A DNA stretch of 64,000 nucleotides from Oceanospirillaceae bacterium. Its GTDB lineage: Bacteria > Pseudomonadota > Gammaproteobacteria > Pseudomonadales > Balneatricaceae. Location of the stretch: positions 22,439-86,438 of the forward strand of contig DPHB01000044.1 in assembly GCA_003521845.1 (NCBI GenBank), read 5' to 3'. The position numbers and the translations under genes were made by a program. Every line of letters begins with the position of its first letter. The stretch's first letter is position 1. Below are positions 51,150 through 59,496 of the stretch, piece by piece. The notes under the pieces are model-generated. The model saw only the letters and a list, made by a program, of their open reading frames with translations. It had not been told where the DNA came from and did no database searches.

Positions 51150-52282
51150 ATAGCTTTTCCTATGCGTTTGGCCGCTTCTACTTTCGACCAGAGGGCATCT
51201 TTATCGGCATAGCAACCTTGCAGCCAACGCGACCCAGCCCCAGCGAAGGCCTTGCGGGCATGCATAACGCGGGTATTATCAATGATAAAACAATCACCCG
51301 GCTCAAGACGGAAGAACACCTCCATGGCGGTATCATCCAATATCTCACCAAAGCGGCGGTAGGCTCGATAGTAATCTGCCATGTGTTCAAAAGGCACGTC
51401 GGTAATGGCGGCGGCAGAGCGATTATTAAAGCGCACTCCCTTTAATTCACCATCCGGAGCTAACTCAATCATGGGTCGCCGAGACTGTAAACACACGCCC
51501 TTTTCGCCAGCAAACTCAAAGCGCGCACAATAGCGGCTTAACAGGTCGAAGGCGTGCGCGTCTTCATCACGTAGCCGCAATGCCGCGGCAAAACCATCCA
51601 CCACCATATTTTCCCCACCAGGGGCCGAGCTTTCTAGGCAGTAAAGTAACTGCATAGTAGGCACGGGGTCGCGATAAGGGTTGTCGGTATGGGCCTGCAC
51701 CGACGCACTGGTGAAGGCCAGGTTAGTGGGTTCATCTTCCACCCGCACCTCAAAATGACGCCCATAATTAGTTTCGCGCACATAGCCAAACAGGTCGATT
51801 ACGTCATACAAAGCACCATCGCGAATAGGCCCATTGTTTAGCTTACCAAAGCCGTAACGCGCTACCTGTGCTAGCCAAGTATCACGGGCCCCCTCATCAC
51901 CTTGCAAGACGCTAAAATCAGCCTCAGGTAAAGCCGTCATTAGCTGGCTACCCCACAACTCAATGCCGTCCCTTAGCCAACCTGTAGGCTGAGGCTCTGG
52001 CTGATCGTAGGCATGCTGCAATAACCAACTCACGGAGTAGTCCACCCACTTGTCTTCGGGCATAAACTGCAAACGCACAATGCTGCTGCTCGACTCCTGC
52101 GCGTGGCCGATATGGGTGTCTAGGGGGATATCTCGCAAAGCGACTAGGCGCTGACCATTACCAGGGTCACGGGTGGCGGGATCCCAAGCATTATCACGCA
52201 ACCAGATGGCATGAAAGCGATAAACTTGTTGTGCGCTGGTCAGGCTGAGTACCTGACCATCTGCAGAAACGCTAATTGACAT
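51146..52282 (-). CDS. tmpA: Gamma-butyrobetaine-hydroxylase-like dioxygenase, TmpA-like
   Basis: A 378-residue Fe(II)/2-oxoglutarate dioxygenase with the two-domain layout of gamma-butyrobetaine hydroxylase. Iron ligands are H198 and D200 (QAHTDNPYRDP) and H341 (NTRVMHAR); R352 should bind 2-oxoglutarate. The N-terminal domain (FHAIWLRDNAWDPATRDPGN) lacks the cysteines that bind zinc in the hydroxylase. Overlap with an HD oxygenase gene marks it as TmpA, which hydroxylates C1 of 2-(trimethylammonio)ethylphosphonate. A carnitine-pathway role cannot be excluded from its own sequence. Confidence 0.82.
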   Translation of the reverse strand: MSISVSADGQVLSLTSAQQVYRFHAIWLRDNAWDPATRDPGNGQRLVALRDIPLDTHIGHAQESSSSIVRLQFMPEDKWVDYSVSWLLQHAYDQPEPQPTGWLRDGIELWGSQLMTALPEADFSVLQGDEGARDTWLAQVARYGFGKLNNGPIRDGALYDVIDLFGYVRETNYGRHFEVRVEDEPTNLAFTSASVQAHTDNPYRDPVPTMQLLYCLESSAPGGENMVVDGFAAALRLRDEDAHAFDLLSRYCARFEFAGEKGVCLQSRRPMIELAPDGELKGVRFNNRSAAAITDVPFEHMADYYRAYRRFGEILDDTAMEVFFRLEPGDCFIIDNTRVMHARKAFAGAGSRWLQGCYADKDALWSKVEAAKRIGKAI

Positions 52283-52473
52283 GGCTTTCCCTCTACGTTT
52301 AATGACATGATAATAATGACAGGACTTTCAGCAAATGGGAATTGAGAATTGCCTAATCTATTTATAGCCTCGAACATAGGAAACTTATGCTGCTGCCTAG
52401 CTATCTAATCTAGATCATCAGCGCTATTCAAGGTAAGGTGTACCCCCTAGTTTTCAGGCGAGTTTTTAGCCCT

Positions 52474-53475
52474 ATGTCAGCAACCAATCATCATCCATTT
52501 GCGCAGCTAACCCCAGACCTTATTATGGATGCGATTGAAAGCCAAGGTTACTTAAGTGACGGCCGTTTCATTGCGCTCAATAGCTATGAAAACAGGGTCT
52601 ACCAAGTTGGTATAGAGGAAGCAACGCCCATCATTGCCAAATTTTATCGCCCCGAGCGCTGGAGCGATGAACAAATATTGGAAGACCACCAGTTTAGCTG
52701 GCAGCTAGCAGACCAAGAATTGCCTGTTGTACCCCCTATACGCAATGCACAAGGGAAAACCTTATTGACTTATCAGGGTTTTCGCTTTGCCTTGTACGAG
52801 CGCAAAGGCGGGCACGCGCCTGAGCTCAGCAATCTAGAGCATTTGTATGCCTTAGGCCGTTTGTTGGGCCGTATGCACGCGGTAGGAGCCATAGCACCCT
52901 TTCAACACCGCCCTACCTTGGATCTTGCTGGCTTTGGTACCAATTCCTTTGAGCTGATTAGCCAACACCACATACCTGAAAGCTTAAAGCTCGCCTACAC
53001 CAGCCTAGGTGAAGACCTACTGAATTTGATGCAGCAAAAGCTAGATACCTATTGTCAGCATGGTAGCGTTAACCTAATTCGTGTGCACGGTGATTGCCAC
53101 CCAGGCAATATTCTCTGGCGTGATGATCACGCGCATTTTGTCGATTTGGATGATGCCCGCATGGCACCGGCTATTCAGGATATTTGGATGCTGTTGTCGG
53201 GTGACCGGCAGGAGCAAACCATTCAGTTACAAGAGCTATTGGAGGGCTATGAAGAGTTTTATGACTTTGATATGCGCCAATTACAGCTAATTGAGATTTA
53301 TCGTACCCTGCGTATCATGCACCATGCCGCTTGGATCGCTAAGCGCTGGTCAGATCCGGCCTTCCCCATTGCCTTTTCTTGGTTCAATAGTGAGCGTTAT
53401 TGGAGTGAGCATATTCTAACTTTGCGCGAACAATTTGCTGCGTTGCAGGAACCAGCCCTAAGTATACGGCCCTAA
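52474..53475 (+). CDS. srkA: Stress response serine/threonine protein kinase SrkA (YihE/RdoA)
   Basis: A 333-residue choline-kinase-fold protein kinase. Blocks are SYENRVYQVG for nucleotide contact, IIAKFYRPERW with the catalytic-type Lys, HGDCHPGNILW as catalytic loop, and FVDLDDARMAPAIQDIWML as metal loop. In E. coli SrkA counters stress-induced cell death. The ATG at 52474 gives the normal N-terminus; a GTG at 52438 is possible. It is divergent from tmpA. Confidence 0.92.
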   Translation: MSATNHHPFAQLTPDLIMDAIESQGYLSDGRFIALNSYENRVYQVGIEEATPIIAKFYRPERWSDEQILEDHQFSWQLADQELPVVPPIRNAQGKTLLTYQGFRFALYERKGGHAPELSNLEHLYALGRLLGRMHAVGAIAPFQHRPTLDLAGFGTNSFELISQHHIPESLKLAYTSLGEDLLNLMQQKLDTYCQHGSVNLIRVHGDCHPGNILWRDDHAHFVDLDDARMAPAIQDIWMLLSGDRQEQTIQLQELLEGYEEFYDFDMRQLQLIEIYRTLRIMHHAAWIAKRWSDPAFPIAFSWFNSERYWSEHILTLREQFAALQEPALSIRP

Positions 53476-53494
53476 CATCGGCGTAACATCTAGC

Positions 53495-53950
53495 CTAACC
53501 TTTCACATCATCACGATTAGCAATGGTCATTAGGGTACCCGTCATGGTGGCGACTAGTTTACGCTGCCCATCTTTGATGGCATAGAGCTCACCATCGGCC
53601 ACTGTAATGGTACGCCCCGGCTTTTTCACCTTACCTACAGCGACAAAACTCTCACCCTGGGCCGGTGCAAGTAAATTCACTTTGAATTCGATGGTTAATA
53701 CGGCGGTATTTTCGGGCATTAGGGAAAAACCCGCATAACCACAGGCACTGTCCATAACTGTAGAGACGATACCGGCATGAATAAAGCCATGTTGTTGGGT
53801 TAAGCGTGCATCATAGTCAAAAGCTAGTTCAACTAAGCCTGGTTGTAACTTATGAATTCTTGTGCCGATGGTAGCCATGGCATGCTGACGCTGAAAGCTG
53901 TCTTTAACCTTGTTGATATAATCTGGATCTTGCGGGGTAAATGCGCTCAT
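53495..53950 (-). CDS. PaaI-family hotdog thioesterase
   Basis: A 151-residue hotdog-fold protein. The active-site helix reads HGFIHAGIVSTVMDSACGYAGFSLMP and the back strand reads VLTIEFKVNLLAPAQGESFVAVGKVKKPGRTI, as in PaaI-like acyl-CoA thioesterases. Substrate unknown. Convergent with srkA. Confidence 0.88.
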   Translation of the reverse strand: MSAFTPQDPDYINKVKDSFQRQHAMATIGTRIHKLQPGLVELAFDYDARLTQQHGFIHAGIVSTVMDSACGYAGFSLMPENTAVLTIEFKVNLLAPAQGESFVAVGKVKKPGRTITVADGELYAIKDGQRKLVATMTGTLMTIANRDDVKG

Positions 53951-54044
53951 ACTGATCGGCTTCCTAGGTTGCTATCGGATTAGTATGTCATACATCAAGG
54001 TAGGGTATATGCCACATTTGCCTGACAAGACTTATGGCAAGCTA

Positions 54045-54374
54045 TTAGGCACTTTGCCAGATGTTGTAGATGCGCTCAAGGTCCTGCAACAGTTGCTGTA
54101 AGCTAAACACCCCTGCTCGCTCAGCTACTAGCTGGTTATCTATATATACCTTGATAACCGGCAAGCTGAAGACACCGTATTGGGCGCTAATTTCTGGCGC
54201 TGCTTGGCAATCTACATAGGCGGCGTTGATCAGTGGCAATTGCTGCGGTAAGAGTTCGTCTAGTTTGATGCGAAGACTTTGACAAACATTACAGGTAGGG
54301 CCACCAAACAGAATCAGTACGGGGACTTTTTCTTGCATCTTTTGCAATACTTGATAGTCGTTGATGGTTTGCAT
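54045..54374 (-). CDS. Thioredoxin-like protein
   Basis: A 109-residue thioredoxin-fold protein with active site CNVC in FGGPTCNVCQSL and cis-Pro in FSLPVIKVYIDNQ. No signal peptide. The CNVC dipeptide differs from WCGPC of classical thioredoxin, so redox potential and partners may differ. It stands alone between the thioesterase and the suc terminator. Confidence 0.85.
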   Translation of the reverse strand: MQTINDYQVLQKMQEKVPVLILFGGPTCNVCQSLRIKLDELLPQQLPLINAAYVDCQAAPEISAQYGVFSLPVIKVYIDNQLVAERAGVFSLQQLLQDLERIYNIWQSA

Positions 54375-54393
54375 AATTTAGCTAAGCCTATAA

Positions 54394-54420
54394 CAAAAAA
54401 CCAGCCTTAAGGCTGGTTTT
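54394..54420 (-). terminator. Rho-independent terminator after sucD
   Basis: AACCAGCC-ttaa-GGCTGGTT forms an 8-bp stem; read on the minus strand it is followed by TTTTG. It lies about 40 bp past the sucD stop and before the thioredoxin-like gene. Confidence 0.82.
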
Positions 54421-54426
54421 ATAAAT

Positions 54427-54439
54427 GGGGTCAGACCCC
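54427..54439. repeat. ggggtcagacccc palindrome
   Basis: A 13-bp core palindrome identical to the centre of the 41-bp element at 36727-36767. Confidence 0.6.
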
Positions 54440-54458
54440 GAGAATCACAGAGTGGAAC

Positions 54459-55334
54459 TTATTCCCAGCCAGTGATCTCTTTTAGGCCGACACCAATGTC
54501 AGCCAAAGAACGTACGGTTTTAACACCAGCATCGTTCAATGCAGCAAACTTCTCGTCAGCCGTACCAGTACCGCCGGAGATGATGGCGCCAGCGTGACCC
54601 ATACGTTTGCCTGGAGGTGCAGTTACACCGGCAATGTAGGAGACGACAGGCTTGGTTACGTTAGCCTTGATGAATGCAGCCGCTTCTTCTTCAGCAGTAC
54701 CACCGATCTCACCAATCATGACGATTGCTTCAGTCTTAGGATCTTCTTGGAACATAGCCAAAATGTCGATGAAGTTAGAACCAGGGATTGGGTCACCACC
54801 AATGCCCACACAAGTGGACTGGCCGTAGCCGGCATCAGTAGTTTGCTTTACTGCTTCATAAGTCAGAGTACCAGAACGCGATACAATACCTACCTTACCT
54901 GGCAAGTGAATGTGACCAGGCATGATGCCGATCTTACATTCGCCTGGGGTGATAACACCTGGGCAGTTAGGGCCGATTAGGCGTACACCTAGCTGGTCGC
55001 ACTTAACCTTGCACTCAAGCATATCGATGGTAGGGATACCTTCGGTGATAGCAACGATTAGCTTGATGCCAGCGTTTGCCGCTTCAAGGATAGAATCCTT
55101 ACAGAAAGGTGCTGGTACGTAAATTACAGAAGCCTCTGCGCCAGTCGCTTCGACAGCTTCAGCAACGGTGTTAAATACCGGTAGACCTAGGTGCTCAGAA
55201 CCACCTTTGCCTGGTGTTACACCACCAACCATCTTCGTTCCGTAAGCAATCGCTTGCTCAGAGTGGAAAGTACCCTGACCACCAGTGAAACCTTGACAGA
55301 TTACTTTGGTGTTTTGGTCGATTAAGATACTCAT
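54459..55334 (-). CDS. sucD: Succinyl-CoA synthetase alpha subunit
   Basis: TCA-cycle ligase subunit (291 aa) that binds CoA and carries the phospho-histidine. CoA-binding GFTGGQGTFHSEQAIAYGT is at the N-terminus, and the phosphorylated His is in GKRMGHAGAIISGGTGTADEKF. It overlaps sucC by 4 bp. Length is normal. Confidence 0.98.
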   Translation of the reverse strand: MSILIDQNTKVICQGFTGGQGTFHSEQAIAYGTKMVGGVTPGKGGSEHLGLPVFNTVAEAVEATGAEASVIYVPAPFCKDSILEAANAGIKLIVAITEGIPTIDMLECKVKCDQLGVRLIGPNCPGVITPGECKIGIMPGHIHLPGKVGIVSRSGTLTYEAVKQTTDAGYGQSTCVGIGGDPIPGSNFIDILAMFQEDPKTEAIVMIGEIGGTAEEEAAAFIKANVTKPVVSYIAGVTAPPGKRMGHAGAIISGGTGTADEKFAALNDAGVKTVRSLADIGVGLKEITGWE

Positions 55335-56500
55335 GCGTCACCTCCGGCAGCAGCAACCACGCTTTGTGCAGCGTTTGTAAGGCTAGTTGCTGCAATAATG
55401 TCCAAACCACTGTCGGCTAGGATCTTGCTACCTAGCTCGGCGTTAGTACCTTCTAAACGTACTACTACTGGCACTTCTACACCGACTTCTTTAACAGCAG
55501 CGATGATACCTTCAGCGATTAGATCGCAACGTACGATACCACCAAAGATGTTAACCAAAATGGCTTTTACACGATCATCAGAAAGGATGATCTTAAAGGC
55601 TTCTGCTACACGCTCTTTAGTGGCACCGCCACCTACGTCTAGGAAGTTAGCTGGGAAACCACCGTGCAATGCCACGATATCCATGGTACCCATAGCAAGA
55701 CCAGCACCGTTTACTAGGCAACCGATCGTGCCGTCTAGGGCAACGTAGTTCAGTTCCCAAGCCGCGGCTTCCGCTTCGCGTGGATCATCCTGAGATGGAT
55801 CGTGCATAGCTTGGATGTCTTTGTGACGGTATACAGCGTTGGAATCGATAACAACCTTAGCGTCCAAGCAGTGCAAGTCGCCTGCTTCGGTGATGACTAA
55901 TGGGTTGATTTCCAACAATGCCAAGTCCTTGTCAGCAAACAATTGCGCTAGACCTAGGAAGATCTTGGTGAATTGCTTGATCTGGTCGCCTTGCAAGCCA
56001 AGCTTGAACGCTAGGTCGCGTGCTTGGTATGGCTGTGCGCCTGTTAAAGGATCGATTTCAGCCTTCAGGATCTTCTCTGGAGTTTCTTCGGCTACCTTTT
56101 CGATTTCTACGCCACCTTCAGTGGACGCCATGAACACGATACGCTGGCTAGAACGGTCAACAACCGCGCCTAGGTATAGTTCTTGTGCAATGTCGGTGCA
56201 AGTTTCCAAGTAGATCTTGGTGACTGGCTGACCAGCGGCGTCTGTTTGATAAGTAACCATACGGTTGCCTAACCACTTAGTTGCGAATGCAGCGGCTTCT
56301 TCTTTGGAAGAAATCAGCTCTACACCACCAGCCTTACCACGGCCACCAGCGTGTACCTGTGCCTTTACTACCCAACGGTTACCTGGAATTTTATCCAAGG
56401 CCGCCATAGCTTCTTCGGCGGAATCAACGGCGATACCCTGTGAAACAGGAAGGCCGTACTGGGCAAATAGTTGCTTGCCTTGATACTCATGCAGATTCAT
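55331..56500 (-). CDS. sucC: Succinyl-CoA synthetase beta subunit
   Basis: ATP-grasp subunit (389 aa). MNLHEYQGKQLFAQYGLPV starts the protein, VKAQVHAGGRGKAGGV binds nucleotide, and GCLVNGAGLAMGTMDIV, NIFGGIVRCDLIAEGI and VVRLEGTNAELG are in the C-terminal domain. It pairs with SucD. A 237-bp gap separates it from lpdA, so it may have a promoter of its own. Confidence 0.98.
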   Translation of the reverse strand: MNLHEYQGKQLFAQYGLPVSQGIAVDSAEEAMAALDKIPGNRWVVKAQVHAGGRGKAGGVELISSKEEAAAFATKWLGNRMVTYQTDAAGQPVTKIYLETCTDIAQELYLGAVVDRSSQRIVFMASTEGGVEIEKVAEETPEKILKAEIDPLTGAQPYQARDLAFKLGLQGDQIKQFTKIFLGLAQLFADKDLALLEINPLVITEAGDLHCLDAKVVIDSNAVYRHKDIQAMHDPSQDDPREAEAAAWELNYVALDGTIGCLVNGAGLAMGTMDIVALHGGFPANFLDVGGGATKERVAEAFKIILSDDRVKAILVNIFGGIVRCDLIAEGIIAAVKEVGVEVPVVVRLEGTNAELGSKILADSGLDIIAATSLTNAAQSVVAAAGGDA

Positions 56501-56737
56501 TGAATTGCCTGTTACGATTGATCGTTAATTTAAAGCCAGTTTACACCAGCAGGTTAGTCACCCTCAGCCAATTAAGGCGGGGCCAGAGCGGGAATACAAG
56601 GCTCCCGCCTTCTTATGCATTACAAATCGGGAAAAACGCAACCCACAATAGCACTTCTAGGCAGGCCAATCGGGTTAAAAACCGACCTAGGGTTGCACTT
56701 ATTGGCGCTCTATGCAGATTGCAGCCTGACTTGCTTG
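56501..56737. other. lpdA-sucC intergenic region
   Basis: This 237-bp gap has an inverted repeat, AAGGCGGG at about 56574 and CCCGCCTT at about 56603, with a long loop and no T-run. A second palindrome-like stretch, cgggttaaaaaccgacct, lies near 56668. No gene is seen. Confidence 0.4.
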
Positions 56738-58180
56738 CTACTTACGCTTCTTGCGATTTGCAATATGAATCGCGTGACCGTCAGCCGCCAAAGCCGCTTC
56801 GTGTAGTGCTTCACTCAAAGTTGGGTGCGCAAATACAGTCAAAGCCAAATCTTCGGAGCTGGAACCAAATTCCATCGCGATAACAGCTTGGGCGATAATC
56901 TCGGAGGCCTGTGGACCTATTATATGACAACCCAATACACGATCGGTTTCTGCGTCAGCAATCAGCTTCACAAAGCCGTCGGTTTCGTTAGCCGCCATAG
57001 CACGACCGCTAGCTGCAAATGGGAATTTACCCACTTTAACAGCCACGCCTTCGGCTTTTAGTTCCTGCTCAGTCATACCTACCCAAGCCATTTCGGGGTG
57101 AGTATAGATAACCGATGGAATGCAGTCATAATTGATTTGTGCTTTATGGCCAGCAATGATATCAGCAACCATTACGCCCTCTTCAGACGCTTTATGGGCC
57201 AACATTGGGCCACGTACGATGTCACCAATTGCGTAAACACCAGGGGCATCCGTTACACACTGTTCATTAACGTGAATAAAGCCACGTTCGTCCATTTGTA
57301 CAGCACAATCTTCCGCTAGTAGACCATCTGTGTATGGCTTACGGCCGACAGCAACAATCAACTTGTCAAAAGTCTGGGAAGATTCTTCACCTGCAGCATT
57401 TTTGGAAGTCACGGTGACTTCTTTGCCGTTGACTTCGGTCGCCGTCACTAGTGTACCTAAACGTATATTCAAGCCCTGCTTCTTGAGTAGCTTACCAGCT
57501 TCTTTGGCTAGGTCTTTGTCAGCCATGCCCAAGAAGGTATCCATTGCTTCATAAACCACTACGTCACTACCGAGACGCTGCCATACGGTACCCATTTCTA
57601 GGCCGATTACACCACCACCAATAATACCTAAACGCTTTGGTGTTTCGGTAATATTCAAAGCACCGACGTTATCAAGGATAACATCTTCAGTTAGCGGAGC
57701 TGGAGGGATATTCACAGGTACCGAACCAGAGGCTAGTATAACGTTCTTAGCTTTGATTTCAGATACACTGCCGTCGGCAGCTGTAACCGTAACCTGACGG
57801 TCTTTGCCAAGCTTGCCTTTACCTTGAATTAGGGTAACGCCATTGGCTTTAAACAAACCGGCTACACCAGTGGTAAGTTTGGTAACTATGTCTTCCTTGC
57901 GGCCAATCATGGCTGGGACATCCATAGTCACTTCGCCAGTGCTAATACCATGCACGCCAAAGTCAGCCTTGGCTTCATGGAACTTATAAGTTGAATCAAG
58001 CAGTGCTTTGGACGGAATACAACCAACATTTAAACAAGTACCACCCAAAACGGTAGCGCCCTTATCATTAGTCCACATTTCTACACAAGCAGTGTTCAAA
58101 CCCAATTGGGCAGCACGAATGGCAGCTACGTAGCCACCAGGGCCGCCACCAATAATAACAACGTCAAATTCTTGAGACAT
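56738..58180 (-). CDS. lpdA: Dihydrolipoamide dehydrogenase
   Basis: E3 flavoenzyme (480 aa) that reoxidises the lipoyl arm of 2-oxoglutarate dehydrogenase. FAD site VVIIGGGPGGYVAAIRAAQLG, redox disulfide GGTCLNVGCIPSKALL, NAD site LGIIGGGVIGLEMG, and the C-terminal catalytic pair in HPTLSEALHEA are all present. It lies between sucB and sucC, indicating an E3 dedicated to the OGDH complex. Confidence 0.97.
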   Translation of the reverse strand: MSQEFDVVIIGGGPGGYVAAIRAAQLGLNTACVEMWTNDKGATVLGGTCLNVGCIPSKALLDSTYKFHEAKADFGVHGISTGEVTMDVPAMIGRKEDIVTKLTTGVAGLFKANGVTLIQGKGKLGKDRQVTVTAADGSVSEIKAKNVILASGSVPVNIPPAPLTEDVILDNVGALNITETPKRLGIIGGGVIGLEMGTVWQRLGSDVVVYEAMDTFLGMADKDLAKEAGKLLKKQGLNIRLGTLVTATEVNGKEVTVTSKNAAGEESSQTFDKLIVAVGRKPYTDGLLAEDCAVQMDERGFIHVNEQCVTDAPGVYAIGDIVRGPMLAHKASEEGVMVADIIAGHKAQINYDCIPSVIYTHPEMAWVGMTEQELKAEGVAVKVGKFPFAASGRAMAANETDGFVKLIADAETDRVLGCHIIGPQASEIIAQAVIAMEFGSSSEDLALTVFAHPTLSEALHEAALAADGHAIHIANRKKRK

Positions 58181-58247
58181 AGTCTACTCTCTTACATATA
58201 GAGTGCCCTGGATCACAGGGCACCGATTATTCTGGTTGGATACTTGA

Positions 58248-59444
58248 TTAGATTTCCAACAGGATGCGCGCTGGATCTTCCAGTAGTTCCTTGATGGTAA
58301 CAAGGAATTGCACCGCTTCTTTGCCGTCGATCATGCGATGATCATAAGACAAAGCCAAATACATCATTGGTCGAATAACGACCTGGCCGTTTTCTGCCAC
58401 TGGGCGTTCCTGAATCTTGTGCATACCCATGATTGCCGTTTGTGGCAAGTTCAAAATAGGTGTGGACATCAAGGAACCAAATACACCACCGTTAGTAATG
58501 GTGAAGGTACCGCCTTGCATGTGATCCATGGTTAGCTTGCCTTCTCGACCTAGGATGGCCAGTTCACCAATGCCTCGTTCGACGTCAGCGAGGCTCATGC
58601 CATCGGTATCACGCAATACAGGTACAACCAGACCACGTTCGGTAGATACGGCTACCGAGATATCTTGATAACCATGGTATACGATGTCGCCACCGTCTAA
58701 AGAAGCATTAACCGCTGGGAAGCGTTTAAGTGCTTCGGTAGCCGCCTTGACAAAGAAAGACATAAAACCAAGCTTGGTACCATTGTGCGTCTTTTGGAAC
58801 TTGTCTTTATATTGGTTACGTAGAGCCATAACTGGCGCCATGTTAACTTCGTTGTAAGTCGTTAGCATCGCCGTTTCGTTGGTAGCCGCTACTAAACGAT
58901 TAGCTATAGTAGAGCGTAAACGTGTCATAGGTACACGACGTTCTGGACGATCGCCAGCCGATACTTCAACTACCGCAGCTGGTGCAGGCGCAGCGGCTGG
59001 AGCCGGTGCAGCTGGCGCTGATTTAAGGTGGTTTTGTACATCTTCTTTCAAGATGCGACCGCCCTTACCAGTACCCTTCACTTGGCTTGCGTCCAAGTTA
59101 TTTTCATCTAGCATCTTACGTACAGCCGGGCCACTCACGGCATCGTCTGCAGACGCTTCAGTAGTTTCCACAGCTGCAGATGAGGCGGCTGGAGCAGCAG
59201 CAACTTCACCGGCGTTGAAGATAGCGATAATTTCGTCACTAAGTACAGTGTCGCCTTCGCCTTTCACGATTTCAGCCAGACTGCCATCAGCAGGTGCGAC
59301 GACTTCCATGACGACCTTGTCTGTTTCGATATCAACAAGTAGCTCGTCACGGGCGCAAGCTTCGCCAGGTTGTTTGTGCCAAGTAGCAACGGTACCGTCT
59401 GCTACAGATTCAGGAAAGGATGGTGCTTTAATTTCGATGGACAT
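58248..59444 (-). CDS. sucB: Dihydrolipoyllysine succinyltransferase (E2 of 2-oxoglutarate dehydrogenase)
   Basis: E2 core (398 aa) with three domains: a lipoyl domain with the lipoylated Lys in IETDKVVMEV, an E3-binding domain (SGPAVRKMLDENNLDASQVKGTG), and a catalytic acyltransferase domain ending SYDHRMIDGKEAVQFL. Ala/Pro-rich linkers join them. The start is the ATG at 59444 with AGAG just upstream; a longer frame to 59465 lacks support. Confidence 0.97.
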   Translation of the reverse strand: MSIEIKAPSFPESVADGTVATWHKQPGEACARDELLVDIETDKVVMEVVAPADGSLAEIVKGEGDTVLSDEIIAIFNAGEVAAAPAASSAAVETTEASADDAVSGPAVRKMLDENNLDASQVKGTGKGGRILKEDVQNHLKSAPAAPAPAAAPAPAAVVEVSAGDRPERRVPMTRLRSTIANRLVAATNETAMLTTYNEVNMAPVMALRNQYKDKFQKTHNGTKLGFMSFFVKAATEALKRFPAVNASLDGGDIVYHGYQDISVAVSTERGLVVPVLRDTDGMSLADVERGIGELAILGREGKLTMDHMQGGTFTITNGGVFGSLMSTPILNLPQTAIMGMHKIQERPVAENGQVVIRPMMYLALSYDHRMIDGKEAVQFLVTIKELLEDPARILLEI

Positions 59445-59496
59445 AACTTTCTCTTTTGCAATCAATGCTCGTTATGGGTTTTATTAAACCGAATTC

